A stretch of 44,104 nt of DNA. Source: Anaerolineae bacterium (GTDB taxonomy: Bacteria; Chloroflexota; Anaerolineae; Aggregatilineales; Phototrophicaceae). Location: positions 1 through 44,104 of the forward strand of contig JALHNT010000060.1 in NCBI GenBank assembly GCA_022843385.1, written 5' to 3'. Within the stretch, counting starts at the first letter, position 1, and each line of letters starts with the position of its first letter. The position numbers and the translations under genes are program-made. Positions 7,513 through 14,940 of this stretch are shown in pieces. The notes below the pieces were generated by a model, which did not search any database, was not told the origin of the DNA, and worked only from the letters and a program-made list of their open reading frames with translations.

Positions 7513-9726
7513 TCAAGCCTGGCTGCCCTTGAGGGCGCTCCACACACGCGGTGCTGTCATGGGCAGGCGGGTGAAGCGGATGCCAGTGGCATCATACATG
7601 GCGTTGGCGGTGGCCGCAGCAGTCGCGATGACCGGGCTTTCGCCGACGCCGCGCGCCCCTAATGGACCATGATCCGAAGCGACCTCGACCAACACGGTTT
7701 CGATGACCGGTGCCGTCTGATCGGCTCTGGGGACAGCATAATCCATCCACGAGCCGGTGAGTAACTGCCCGCCCTCATCAAAATTCAACTGCTCATACAG
7801 CGCCCAGCCGATGCCCTGGGTCACGCCGCCATGCATCTGACCCTGAATCGCCAGCGGATTCAGGGCAAAGCCGACGTCCTGCACCAGCACAATGCGATGG
7901 ATTTTGACCTCGCCGGTATCTCTATCGACTTCGACTTCCGCGAGCTGGGCACTGTAGACTGGCGCTTCGGTGGCCGGAGACGAGCGTCCATGCGCCAGAA
8001 TCGGCGGGTGTTGTGCGCCGGCTTTGCGGGTTCGGGCGCTGATGTCTTTGAAGGAGAGGGTACGCGAGGGATAGCCCTTGACCTGTATCCGGCCATCGAC
8101 AATCTCCAGGTCTTCAGCCGCCACCTCCAACTCGTCGCTGGCAACAGCCAGAATTTGCTGGCGGACTTCTTTCGCTGCTTCCAGCACTGCGCCACCAGTC
8201 GAATAAGTGACCATGCTGCCAGCGGTATTCACCGCGTAAGGCGATGTCAGCGTATCTCCAACCACAATTGAGACGGCTTCCAACGGGATGTTGAGCGCTT
8301 CTGCGACCATGAGCTGAAAACCGGTTGAGGTTCCGTTCAGATCAACCGAGGCCATCTGGAGCTGAATCCGGCCATCGTGCTGGAGCATACACAATGCGCT
8401 GGAAGGCCCGTAAGCTCCCGTCCAACCGAAGAAAGCCAGACCGACACCACGCCCGTTGGCTTTGGTCGCCGCGCGATTCTGCCATAAGGGATGCTGCCGT
8501 ACCTGCTGCAAGACCTGCCGCGCACCATGCGTATGCTGCGGCTGACCCTCTTTCGCCTGCGCCAGATTCTGCTCACGCAATTCGAGCGGATCGCGGTTCA
8601 GCCGTTCGGCCAGTTCATCCATCAGGCTTTCAATGATGAGTGCGGCCGTCGGCGCACAGGGGGCGCGATACGCCGCCACCGAAGCTTTGAAGGTCAGAAT
8701 TTCTGCTGTGGTCAGGCGATAGTGGGGAATGTGGTAACAGTAGCGCAGTTGAGAACCAGTGAAATCCGCCAGCCAGTTGCTCGGGTAACAGCCTGCATCC
8801 ACCAGAATGTCGGCTTCCAGCGCCGTCAGCGTGCCATCCTGCTTCGCACCCAGCCGCACCCGTGCCTGAATGGCCGGTGCCGGATTGCCCGCAGCCAGTT
8901 CTTCCATCCGCGACAGGACCAGCCGCACCGGGCGATTGACCGCCAGCGCCGCCGCGACGACCAGCGGTTGATACAGGGTGAATTTGCCGCCAAAACCCCC
9001 GCCGACCGGCATGGGGATCACCCGCACCCGCGACTCCGGTAGCCCCAGCATCTCGGCGACCACCTCCTGCACCTCAAACGGAGCCTGCGTATTCGTCCAG
9101 ATCGTCACGCCGCCCAATGGGTCAGGCTGTACCAGCACGGCCTGTGGTTCGATATAGCTCTGATGCACACCTTCCGACGTGAAGGTGCGTTCCAGCGTAA
9201 CGTCCGCCGCCGCAAAGCCCTGCGAAACGTCCCCCTGCGTCGTTTCGCGCACGTCCCGCCGGTTATCGCTACTGGAACCCTGACTACCCGGAATGCCTTT
9301 GGGCCAGACCAGTGGTGCATCTGGTGCTAAAGCAGCTTCAATCGTCATGGCAGTTGGCAGCGGATCGAAATCAATCAATACCTGTTCGGCACCATCCTCG
9401 GCGCTGGCTTCGCTCTCGGCCAGCACCAGCGCCACCGGTTGTCCGGCGAAGATCACCCGGTCACGCGCGAGCAGCAGGTGTGCCCGTGACGATGGCGCAA
9501 TATCCGGCAGGTCGCGCGCCGTAAGGACTGCGTGTACTCCTGGAACTGCCAACGCTGCCGCTGCATCAATGGACAGGATTCGGGCATGGGCATAGGGACT
9601 GGCGACAAAGCGCGCGTGGAGCGTATTGGGCAGGAACACATCAGGGGTGAAGCGCAATTTCCCGGTCACTTTTTCCGCCCCCTCATTCAGCCGTGTGGGA
9701 CGTCCCAGCTTCTGAAAAGCGCTCAT
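7513..9726 (-). CDS. Xanthine dehydrogenase/aldehyde oxidase-type molybdopterin-binding subunit
   Basis: The 737-residue large subunit of a molybdenum hydroxylase. The N-terminal hammerhead domain spans about residues 16-125 (EKVTGKLRFTPDVFLPNTL) and is followed by the Mo-pterin domain. GGGFGGKF (242-249) is the cofactor loop, and RAPCAPTAALIIESLMDELA is a second conserved region. The catalytic glutamate lies in GVGESP (Glu696). Such enzymes hydroxylate purines, aldehydes or CO-type substrates; the substrate is not readable here. Normally FAD and 2Fe-2S subunits are encoded alongside, but neither is in this window: the flanking genes are ada and an unrelated membrane protein. The ATG at 9726 has a strong GGAGG six bases upstream. 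Confidence 0.92.
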   Translation of the reverse strand: MSAFQKLGRPTRLNEGAEKVTGKLRFTPDVFLPNTLHARFVASPYAHARILSIDAAAALAVPGVHAVLTARDLPDIAPSSRAHLLLARDRVIFAGQPVALVLAESEASAEDGAEQVLIDFDPLPTAMTIEAALAPDAPLVWPKGIPGSQGSSSDNRRDVRETTQGDVSQGFAAADVTLERTFTSEGVHQSYIEPQAVLVQPDPLGGVTIWTNTQAPFEVQEVVAEMLGLPESRVRVIPMPVGGGFGGKFTLYQPLVVAAALAVNRPVRLVLSRMEELAAGNPAPAIQARVRLGAKQDGTLTALEADILVDAGCYPSNWLADFTGSQLRYCYHIPHYRLTTAEILTFKASVAAYRAPCAPTAALIIESLMDELAERLNRDPLELREQNLAQAKEGQPQHTHGARQVLQQVRQHPLWQNRAATKANGRGVGLAFFGWTGAYGPSSALCMLQHDGRIQLQMASVDLNGTSTGFQLMVAEALNIPLEAVSIVVGDTLTSPYAVNTAGSMVTYSTGGAVLEAAKEVRQQILAVASDELEVAAEDLEIVDGRIQVKGYPSRTLSFKDISARTRKAGAQHPPILAHGRSSPATEAPVYSAQLAEVEVDRDTGEVKIHRIVLVQDVGFALNPLAIQGQMHGGVTQGIGWALYEQLNFDEGGQLLTGSWMDYAVPRADQTAPVIETVLVEVASDHGPLGARGVGESPVIATAAATANAMYDATGIRFTRLPMTAPRVWSALKGSQA

Positions 9727-9923
9727 CGTGTGCCTCCGCCTGATTCCGCTGGTTGAGAGAAAATGGAAGCACGACTGTAGCGAGTTACGCTCTGAAAGTC
9801 AAACGCTCAGGTTAATTGCACTGATATGAAAACCCAACTTTAGGAGGAGCGTGGAGGGCATCAGAACGGCGAGAACACGATCTGAAAACATAAAGATTTC
9901 ATCAAGGATAAATCCTCAAGCAT

Positions 9924-9985
9924 CATAACCTTTACTCTTTGTGGATAATTGAAGGTAATGGAACAGGTAAAGAGTTGAGGTTATG
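9924..9985 (+). promoter_or_regulatory. Inverted repeat covering the ribosome site of the 9988 gene
   Basis: CATAACCTTTACTCTTT (9924-9940) is complementary at 15 of 17 positions to AAAGAGTTGAGGTTATG (9969-9985), with a 28-base loop. The second arm contains the GAGG (9977-9980) that would serve the ATG at 9988. The transcript could therefore hide the ribosome site, or the DNA could be an operator. The upstream part of the 9727-9923 gap is AT-rich with no gene. Confidence 0.5.
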
Positions 9986-9987
9986 GT

Positions 9988-11196
9988 ATGGCTGTTGACG
10001 CAATCGTCCTGAAGCAGATCAAGCACAAAGATCCCAAGCAGCGGCGTAAAGCCATCGTCGCTATGGCGAATTCGCGCGATGCCAGCGTCCTGGCGACGTT
10101 GAAAGAAGTGGCGGCCAGCGACCCGGAACCATCGCTGCGGCTGGTGGCTGAAAAAGCCCAGTCTTATATTCAGGATCAGATTGCCAAAGCGGCCCAGCCC
10201 GAAGCTGAGCGTAAGCCCAAGGATGGCGAAGATGAATTCGTCGTCTCAGACCGAGCAAAAGAGATGGCGCGTGCCTATATGGACGAGGCCATGAGCCTGA
10301 TTGTCTCGAAGGATAATGACAAGGCGATTCAGTCGCTGGTCAAGGCGCTCAAGGCCAACCCCAACCTGCGCAGCGATATGTACTTCACCAACCTCGCCGG
10401 CAGCGTCTTCGATAGCACGGCTGAGGTGGCGATGGAAAAGCTGATGAGCAAGGCCGAGGTCAAGGCGTTCGTCAAGAATGCCCAGGCTGGCAAGGCGCAG
10501 AAGCGCTGGGAAGAACATAAAAAGAAGACTGAGGAAATCGGCCTGCTGGCAATGTGGCTCGATCTGGGGGTTTTCGGCGTGGTGATGGGGCTGATCGCTT
10601 TCCTGACGCCTTATGTCTTCGTCCAGATTCTCAACTCGGCACTGGCTTATCAGACCAGCCTCTCGCCCGAAGAATTCAAGGAACAGATTATCCGGTTGCC
10701 GGCGGACTGGCAGCAGACGGTGGATGTCTTCCAGCAGCTCAACATTGGCTCGACGCTGGTGCTGGCGCTGGTGGTGGCCGCGATGGGTATCGTTTATCTG
10801 CTGATCTACGGCTCGATGGTGCATGAGGTGGCGTCACGTTTCATGCGTGGCAACGGCACCATGCGTTATATGCTGTGCCAGATTGTGCCGGATTTCTCGA
10901 TGGGCGCGGCTATTTCGTTCGTCATCTTCTGCATCGCCCTCGGCACCTTCAGCGTGGGGGCGGGTTTCATCGGTGCCTACTGTCTGCTGCCGATAGCGTT
11001 CTTGTTCGCCCTGGGTGTATTTCGCGGGGCATCGGGCAAAATCGCGGAAGCCTACGACTTCGGCTTCATGAAGGGGATTCTGCTGACGCTGGTGATTAAC
11101 TTCATCGTTGGCCCGCTCTCGTTCATCATCTTCAATATGATCCTGACGGCGCTGATGGCGGTGCTGCTGCCGGGCAGTGCGGCTCCGGCGGGATAA
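9988..11196 (+). CDS. Multi-pass membrane protein with HEAT-like N-terminus (Yip1-like)
   Basis: A 402-residue protein of unknown function. Residues about 10-65 look like one or two HEAT-type helical repeats (KDPKQRRKAIVAMANSRD). A charged linker leads to a TPR-like helical stretch (about 85-130) with EAMSLIVSKDNDKAIQSLVKAL. From about residue 190 there are five to six hydrophobic segments arranged like Yip1-type membrane domains. The topology suggests a cytoplasmic repeat domain anchored in the membrane, perhaps a scaffold. No catalytic motif is seen. The ATG at 9988 has GAGG seven bases upstream, inside an inverted repeat. A bidirectional terminator follows. Confidence 0.8.
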   Translation: MAVDAIVLKQIKHKDPKQRRKAIVAMANSRDASVLATLKEVAASDPEPSLRLVAEKAQSYIQDQIAKAAQPEAERKPKDGEDEFVVSDRAKEMARAYMDEAMSLIVSKDNDKAIQSLVKALKANPNLRSDMYFTNLAGSVFDSTAEVAMEKLMSKAEVKAFVKNAQAGKAQKRWEEHKKKTEEIGLLAMWLDLGVFGVVMGLIAFLTPYVFVQILNSALAYQTSLSPEEFKEQIIRLPADWQQTVDVFQQLNIGSTLVLALVVAAMGIVYLLIYGSMVHEVASRFMRGNGTMRYMLCQIVPDFSMGAAISFVIFCIALGTFSVGAGFIGAYCLLPIAFLFALGVFRGASGKIAEAYDFGFMKGILLTLVINFIVGPLSFIIFNMILTALMAVLLPGSAAPAG

Positions 11197-11233
11197 CTGC
11201 GAGGCATGCTGCATAAGGCAGTTAGGTCAAAAC

Positions 11234-11264
11234 AACAGCCGGATGTTCACTTCATCCGGCTGTT
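11234..11264. terminator. Bidirectional intrinsic terminator
   Basis: AACAGCCGGATG (11234-11245) and CATCCGGCTGTT (11253-11264) form a perfect 12-bp stem with a 7-base loop. A short T-run follows on the plus strand, and AAAAC upstream gives a U-run on the minus transcript. It lies between the convergent genes ending at 11196 and 11278 and would serve both. Confidence 0.9.
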
Positions 11265-11277
11265 TGCGCGATGAACC

Positions 11278-11754
11278 TCAGCGCGGCAGCTTGCCGAACA
11301 GGCCGAAGATCGTCTTCATAAAGCGGTGGCCGCCATCGGATGTCTTGCCGAACATCAGCGGGCAGGCCCCGGCAATAACATCAATCTGATGCGATTGGCA
11401 GAATTCGACCGCTGCTGGCGACACGCTGGTGCTGGGGCCATGCATCCCCCCGTGCATCCAGACACGCTTGATATGGAGTCGGTCACAATCCTGAACGATC
11501 TTTTCGGTATCTTCAGGACGGGTAACGATCACCACGCCATCCACTGTATCCGGAATGTCACTGAGTTGATGATAGCAGCGATCCCCTTCCACCTGATCCG
11601 CTTTGGGGTTGACGGCGTAAACCTGATACCCCTTGTCGCGGAACCGCTTGTAAATCATGTTGGCGGCGCCCCCTTCCGGTGTGCGTGAAACCCCGGCGAC
11701 GGCAATCCGACGCTGGGCCAGAAAATCATCGACACGTTGCTGTAGAGCAGACAT
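11278..11754 (-). CDS. CoA-binding domain protein
   Basis: A 158-residue Rossmann-fold protein of the CoA_binding_2 (YccU-like) family. The nucleotide-binding N-terminus is RIAVAGVSRTPEGGAANMIYKRFRDKGY. VDGVVIVTRPEDTEKIVQDC and VWMHGGMHG follow, and a conserved cysteine lies in DVIAGACPLMF near the C-terminus. Family members bind CoA, but their cellular role is poorly known. I chose the ATG at 11754 because GGAGG lies eight bases upstream; a TTG at 11760 would be too close to it. It faces the 9988 gene across the shared terminator. Confidence 0.85.
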   Translation of the reverse strand: MSALQQRVDDFLAQRRIAVAGVSRTPEGGAANMIYKRFRDKGYQVYAVNPKADQVEGDRCYHQLSDIPDTVDGVVIVTRPEDTEKIVQDCDRLHIKRVWMHGGMHGPSTSVSPAAVEFCQSHQIDVIAGACPLMFGKTSDGGHRFMKTIFGLFGKLPR

Positions 11755-11972
11755 TAACAACTCCTCCCAAACTTACAACAAGCCCATCATGACTCTAGGC
11801 CATTTTCTGTGATGAGGTGAGTGACGGGTGTAACCCCCTGCCGATTACGAGTCACATAATCAGTGGTTAGTTTTCGGTTATTTGTCTGCGCAGGGGGTGA
11901 CTTTAGTCCGGTGCGGGAATACTTCGTTAGGGTTAAAATAAGAGGAGTATCCACATTAGGAGGATCAGGTAT

Positions 11973-12419
11973 ATGGAACTCCTGCAGATTCTCAAAGGGG
12001 CTGAACTCTTTCGCGGGCTGACTGCTGCCCAACTGGAGCGCCTGGTAACCCTGGCGGAAAAAGCCGAATTCCACGCTGAACAGACGATCTTTGAGCAGGG
12101 CAGCCTGGGCAAGACCATGTTTATCATCGGAAAAGGCCAGGTCGAGATCAGCTTTCATGACTCGGATGGCGACTACCCGGAAGTCTATCTGGGAGCCGGG
12201 CAGGTGTTTGGCGAGATGGCGCTACTCGACCAGGGTGCGCGTTCGGCATCCGTTGTGGCGGTGCAGGATGAAACCATCCTCTACGGCATTCCCAGTGATC
12301 GCTTTATGACACTCTGCGAGCAGGACACAGCCATCGGCTTCATCCTGATGCGCAATCTGGCGCTCGACCTGAGCTTCAAACTGCGTCATAAAAATCTCGA
12401 TCCCTCAACCAGTCTATAA
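11973..12419 (+). CDS. Cyclic nucleotide-binding domain protein without HTH
   Basis: A 148-residue stand-alone cNMP-binding beta-barrel, similar to the N-terminal half of CRP/FNR proteins. The start MELLQILKGAELFRGLTAAQLERL and the phosphate-binding cassette FGEMALLDQGARSASVVA are typical; the Arg in the cassette would contact the cyclic phosphate. No DNA-binding domain follows, so it is not itself a transcription factor. It may sense a cyclic nucleotide and act through a partner. GGAGG nine bases upstream supports the ATG at 11973. The next gene starts 13 bases downstream on the same strand, so the two are probably co-transcribed. Confidence 0.88.
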   Translation: MELLQILKGAELFRGLTAAQLERLVTLAEKAEFHAEQTIFEQGSLGKTMFIIGKGQVEISFHDSDGDYPEVYLGAGQVFGEMALLDQGARSASVVAVQDETILYGIPSDRFMTLCEQDTAIGFILMRNLALDLSFKLRHKNLDPSTSL

Positions 12420-12432
12420 GGGAGGTGGGTTC

Positions 12433-12675
12433 ATGATTTACAAAGTGAGTTACGTGGTCATCGGCGGCGATTATCCGGGTGGGATCAAGAACGAGATGGA
12501 ACCGCCGGCAGTGGGCGCAGTGGTACAGATCGGACGCAAGAAATTCCGGGTCGAGGAAGTCCACGAGATCATCCCGCCGCGCGACGATTTCCAATTTCTC
12601 CATGCGACAGTGCGTCCGCTGGAAGAGCATGAAAAGGCACACGCCCATCACAAAGAGACCGAGAAGTCGAAATAA
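12433..12675 (+). CDS. Small conserved-looking hypothetical protein (80 aa)
   Basis: An 80-residue protein with a strong GGGAGGTGG ribosome site, so it is real although I do not recognise the family. The first 60 residues look like a small beta-rich fold (MIYKVSYVVIGGDYPGGIKN ... VGAVVQIGRKKFRVEEVHEI). The last 17 residues are highly charged and His-rich (EHEKAHAHHKETEKSK). It has no signal or membrane segment. Tight linkage to the cyclic nucleotide-binding gene suggests that it is an output or regulatory partner. Its stop is one base from the end of the convergent gene. Confidence 0.75.
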   Translation: MIYKVSYVVIGGDYPGGIKNEMEPPAVGAVVQIGRKKFRVEEVHEIIPPRDDFQFLHATVRPLEEHEKAHAHHKETEKSK

Positions 12676-12676
12676 C

Positions 12677-13027
12677 CTACAGCCCGAACCAGGCACGTGC
12701 CTGCGTCAGCAGCCATAACGAAATCGCCCAGCCGATATAGCCGGCGACGATGGTCGGCACCACCCGCCAGCCGGCGCGGATCGCCAGCCAGGCAATCAGT
12801 AGAAAGACAATGGTCGGCCAGATATTCACGAACAGGGCATTCGTGAATGACTTCAGTTCATCCTGGCTGCTGCCAGACGAGACAATCCATAACCCCAGCG
12901 GGATGTTGATCGGCATGGTCGAGACGATAGCGGCGAACTCTTTTGAGACCTCGCGCAGGATGGCGATGCTGATGATAATGATGATCGAGACGATGACGGG
13001 CAGCACCCGTCCCCAGGCTATTTCCAT
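12677..13027 (-). CDS. Small membrane protein, GlpM/DUF3147-like
   Basis: A 116-residue hydrophobic protein with about four transmembrane helices. The central stretch AAIVSTMPINIPLGLWIVS and the C-terminal VVPTIVAGYIGWAISLWLL follow the pattern of GlpM/DUF3147 inner-membrane proteins, whose function is unclear. AAGGGA nine bases before the ATG at 13027 supports the start. It lies 45 bp downstream of the GNAT gene on the same strand, so probably in one operon with GNAT and EamA. Confidence 0.7.
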   Translation of the reverse strand: MEIAWGRVLPVIVSIIIIISIAILREVSKEFAAIVSTMPINIPLGLWIVSSGSSQDELKSFTNALFVNIWPTIVFLLIAWLAIRAGWRVVPTIVAGYIGWAISLWLLTQARAWFGL

Positions 13028-13072
13028 CCGTGATGTTCCCTTACAGATCGCCGTGCGCAGCTGATTATAGCA

Positions 13073-13915
13073 TCAACCGACGGCAAATGAGGCAATGCCA
13101 TAGGCGCTGGTCATCAGCCCTGGCGGATTGTCCCCCAGCGCCATGCGCCAGCCGCTTCCGATCAGACTCAGGGCACTGGTCTGGGCTACCCTTTGCGCTT
13201 CCACATTGGCTTCTGGGATGATGACACGCGCCCGTGTTTCGGGGGGCAGAGACGTCAGCGCGGTTCGCAGCAGCCGTTCCGCCCCTTCCGCCGTTCGGTG
13301 ATACCAGGGGCCGAGGCTGACTCCGGTCGTGTTTTGTTGGACGAATAGATAGCCTTCATCATCGCCCCAGGCCGCATCGGCCTGCCACAAATCGCGGATA
13401 ATTGGAGCGCGGGAACACCCCATCATAGCGGCATCCTGTGCGATCACCCCATCGAGATTGTCCGCTGTCAGACAGGGATAGGGGGTAGCCGGTGGTGTCC
13501 CGTTCGCCAACCCGGCGAAGATCAGATTGCGATATAGTGGGCGAAATCCCAGCCTCTCATACAGCGGATAGCCCTTATCGGTCGCATCCAGCAGCGTGTT
13601 GGCGATATTCTGCTCATGGGTATAGGCCAGCGCTCGCTCCATCAACTGGCGCGCCAACCCCTGCCCCTGATAATCCGGGTCGGTGATGACCGCACCTACC
13701 CAGGCCAGCGCTGCGCCATGCACCGTGACAATAGTGGTCGCCACCAGATGCGCTCCGGCGAAGATGCCGAAAGCCCCTTCGCCGCTCCAGCGGATAAATT
13801 GTTCCCACTGCACCGCGCTGTGCGACCAGCCGACTCGCTGTGCCAGTGCCACCCCAGCCTCGGCATCGGTTGGTGTCAGGCGGCGCAGATCAACGGACAG
13901 TAGAGGTCGCTTCAT
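13073..13915 (-). CDS. GNAT-family N-acetyltransferase (two-domain)
   Basis: A 280-residue acetyltransferase. The N-terminal GNAT fold (about 1-135) holds the acetyl-CoA loop DPDYQGQGLARQLM and the later GYPLYERLGFRPLYR. The C-terminal half (about 150-280) resembles the second half of double-GNAT proteins (DUF1248-type) and lacks an acyl-CoA loop. The substrate is unknown. The ATG at 13915 lies inside the end of the upstream EamA gene (26-bp overlap in a different frame), implying translational coupling; its own ribosome site is weak. Confidence 0.85.
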   Translation of the reverse strand: MKRPLLSVDLRRLTPTDAEAGVALAQRVGWSHSAVQWEQFIRWSGEGAFGIFAGAHLVATTIVTVHGAALAWVGAVITDPDYQGQGLARQLMERALAYTHEQNIANTLLDATDKGYPLYERLGFRPLYRNLIFAGLANGTPPATPYPCLTADNLDGVIAQDAAMMGCSRAPIIRDLWQADAAWGDDEGYLFVQQNTTGVSLGPWYHRTAEGAERLLRTALTSLPPETRARVIIPEANVEAQRVAQTSALSLIGSGWRMALGDNPPGLMTSAYGIASFAVG

Positions 13916-14849
13916 TGGGGGTTTCAGGTGCGATCAGCCGTTTGAAGACATCGAGCAGGCGCAGGTTGACCACCGCGATGCCGAGCAGGATGAACGCCGC
14001 GCCGACCAGCAGGCGGGCGTCGATCTGTTCACTGAGGAAGATCGCCCCCAGCGCGATGCTGACCACCGGCATGATGTAGGTAATCATCGACATGCGTGGC
14101 GCGCCCAGCGCTTTCAGCACCGAGTAAAAAATCAGGTAGGCGACCAGGGTGTTGAACACGCCCAGGATCAACACTGCTTGCAGCACTTCTGGTTGCATCT
14201 CGACCAGCAGTGTCGGCGACTCGCCACCAAACAACGGCGCGGCATAAGTGATGACGCCGGTGATGACCGAGGCCACGATCATCGAACCCGCCGCGACCAC
14301 GATGGGTTCCAGGTTGCGCATGGCCTTGCGCCCGTAATTCGCCCCCAGCGCATAACAGATAGAGGCGGCGATGATCGCCAGTTGACCAATGAAGTCACTG
14401 TCCATGCCCTGGCCTTCGGCCCAACTGCGGCTTGCCAGCACAATCACGCCGACGAAACCGACACTCAGGCCAAGCAGTTTGCGCCCGGTGATGCGCTCGT
14501 CAGCAAAGGCGAAATGCGCCACCAGCAGACTGAAGAGGGCATTTGTCCCCAGCAGCACTGCCGTCAAGCCGCTCTCGACGTGCTTCTCACCCCAGGTGAT
14601 GAGGGCAAAAGGCAGGACAGTGTTGACGACGCCGATGATAAGCAGATCGCGCAGCCCAACCCAATCACTGGGCAGGCGCTTGCCGCGCAGATAGACGTAC
14701 GCCGTCAGGCCGATGGCGGCGATGACGGTGCGGATGAAAACCAGCTCAAACGGATTGAGCTGCTTGACGCCAATACGAATGAATAGATAGGATGATCCCC
14801 AGATCAGGGCGACCAGCCAGAATCCAACCCAGGCCTGTCGTTGTGTCAT
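13890..14849 (-). CDS. EamA/DMT-superfamily transporter
   Basis: A 319-residue integral membrane protein with ten predicted helices in two EamA repeats. The start WVGFWLVALIWGSSYLFIRIG and the second-half features (AAPLFGGESPTL; PVVSIALGAIFLSEQI) are typical of drug/metabolite transporters that export amino acids or metabolites. The substrate is not inferable. GGGGA precedes the ATG at 14849. Its 3' end overlaps the GNAT gene, so a transport-plus-acetylation pair is plausible, for example modification and export of a toxic metabolite (inference). Confidence 0.9.
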   Translation of the reverse strand: MTQRQAWVGFWLVALIWGSSYLFIRIGVKQLNPFELVFIRTVIAAIGLTAYVYLRGKRLPSDWVGLRDLLIIGVVNTVLPFALITWGEKHVESGLTAVLLGTNALFSLLVAHFAFADERITGRKLLGLSVGFVGVIVLASRSWAEGQGMDSDFIGQLAIIAASICYALGANYGRKAMRNLEPIVVAAGSMIVASVITGVITYAAPLFGGESPTLLVEMQPEVLQAVLILGVFNTLVAYLIFYSVLKALGAPRMSMITYIMPVVSIALGAIFLSEQIDARLLVGAAFILLGIAVVNLRLLDVFKRLIAPETPNEATSTVR

Positions 14850-14940
14850 GCATTCCCCACATGGTATTCGAACCCGACTGTGTTCAGTGTAGGTGGCTTA
14901 CAGACGCATATGAAGACCCAGATAAGACCACTTGATCGAG

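Noticed and set aside
13683..14786. 367-codon plus-strand frame opposite the GNAT and EamA genes
   Set aside because: It runs antisense across two real genes and is Asp/Gln/His-rich without motif.
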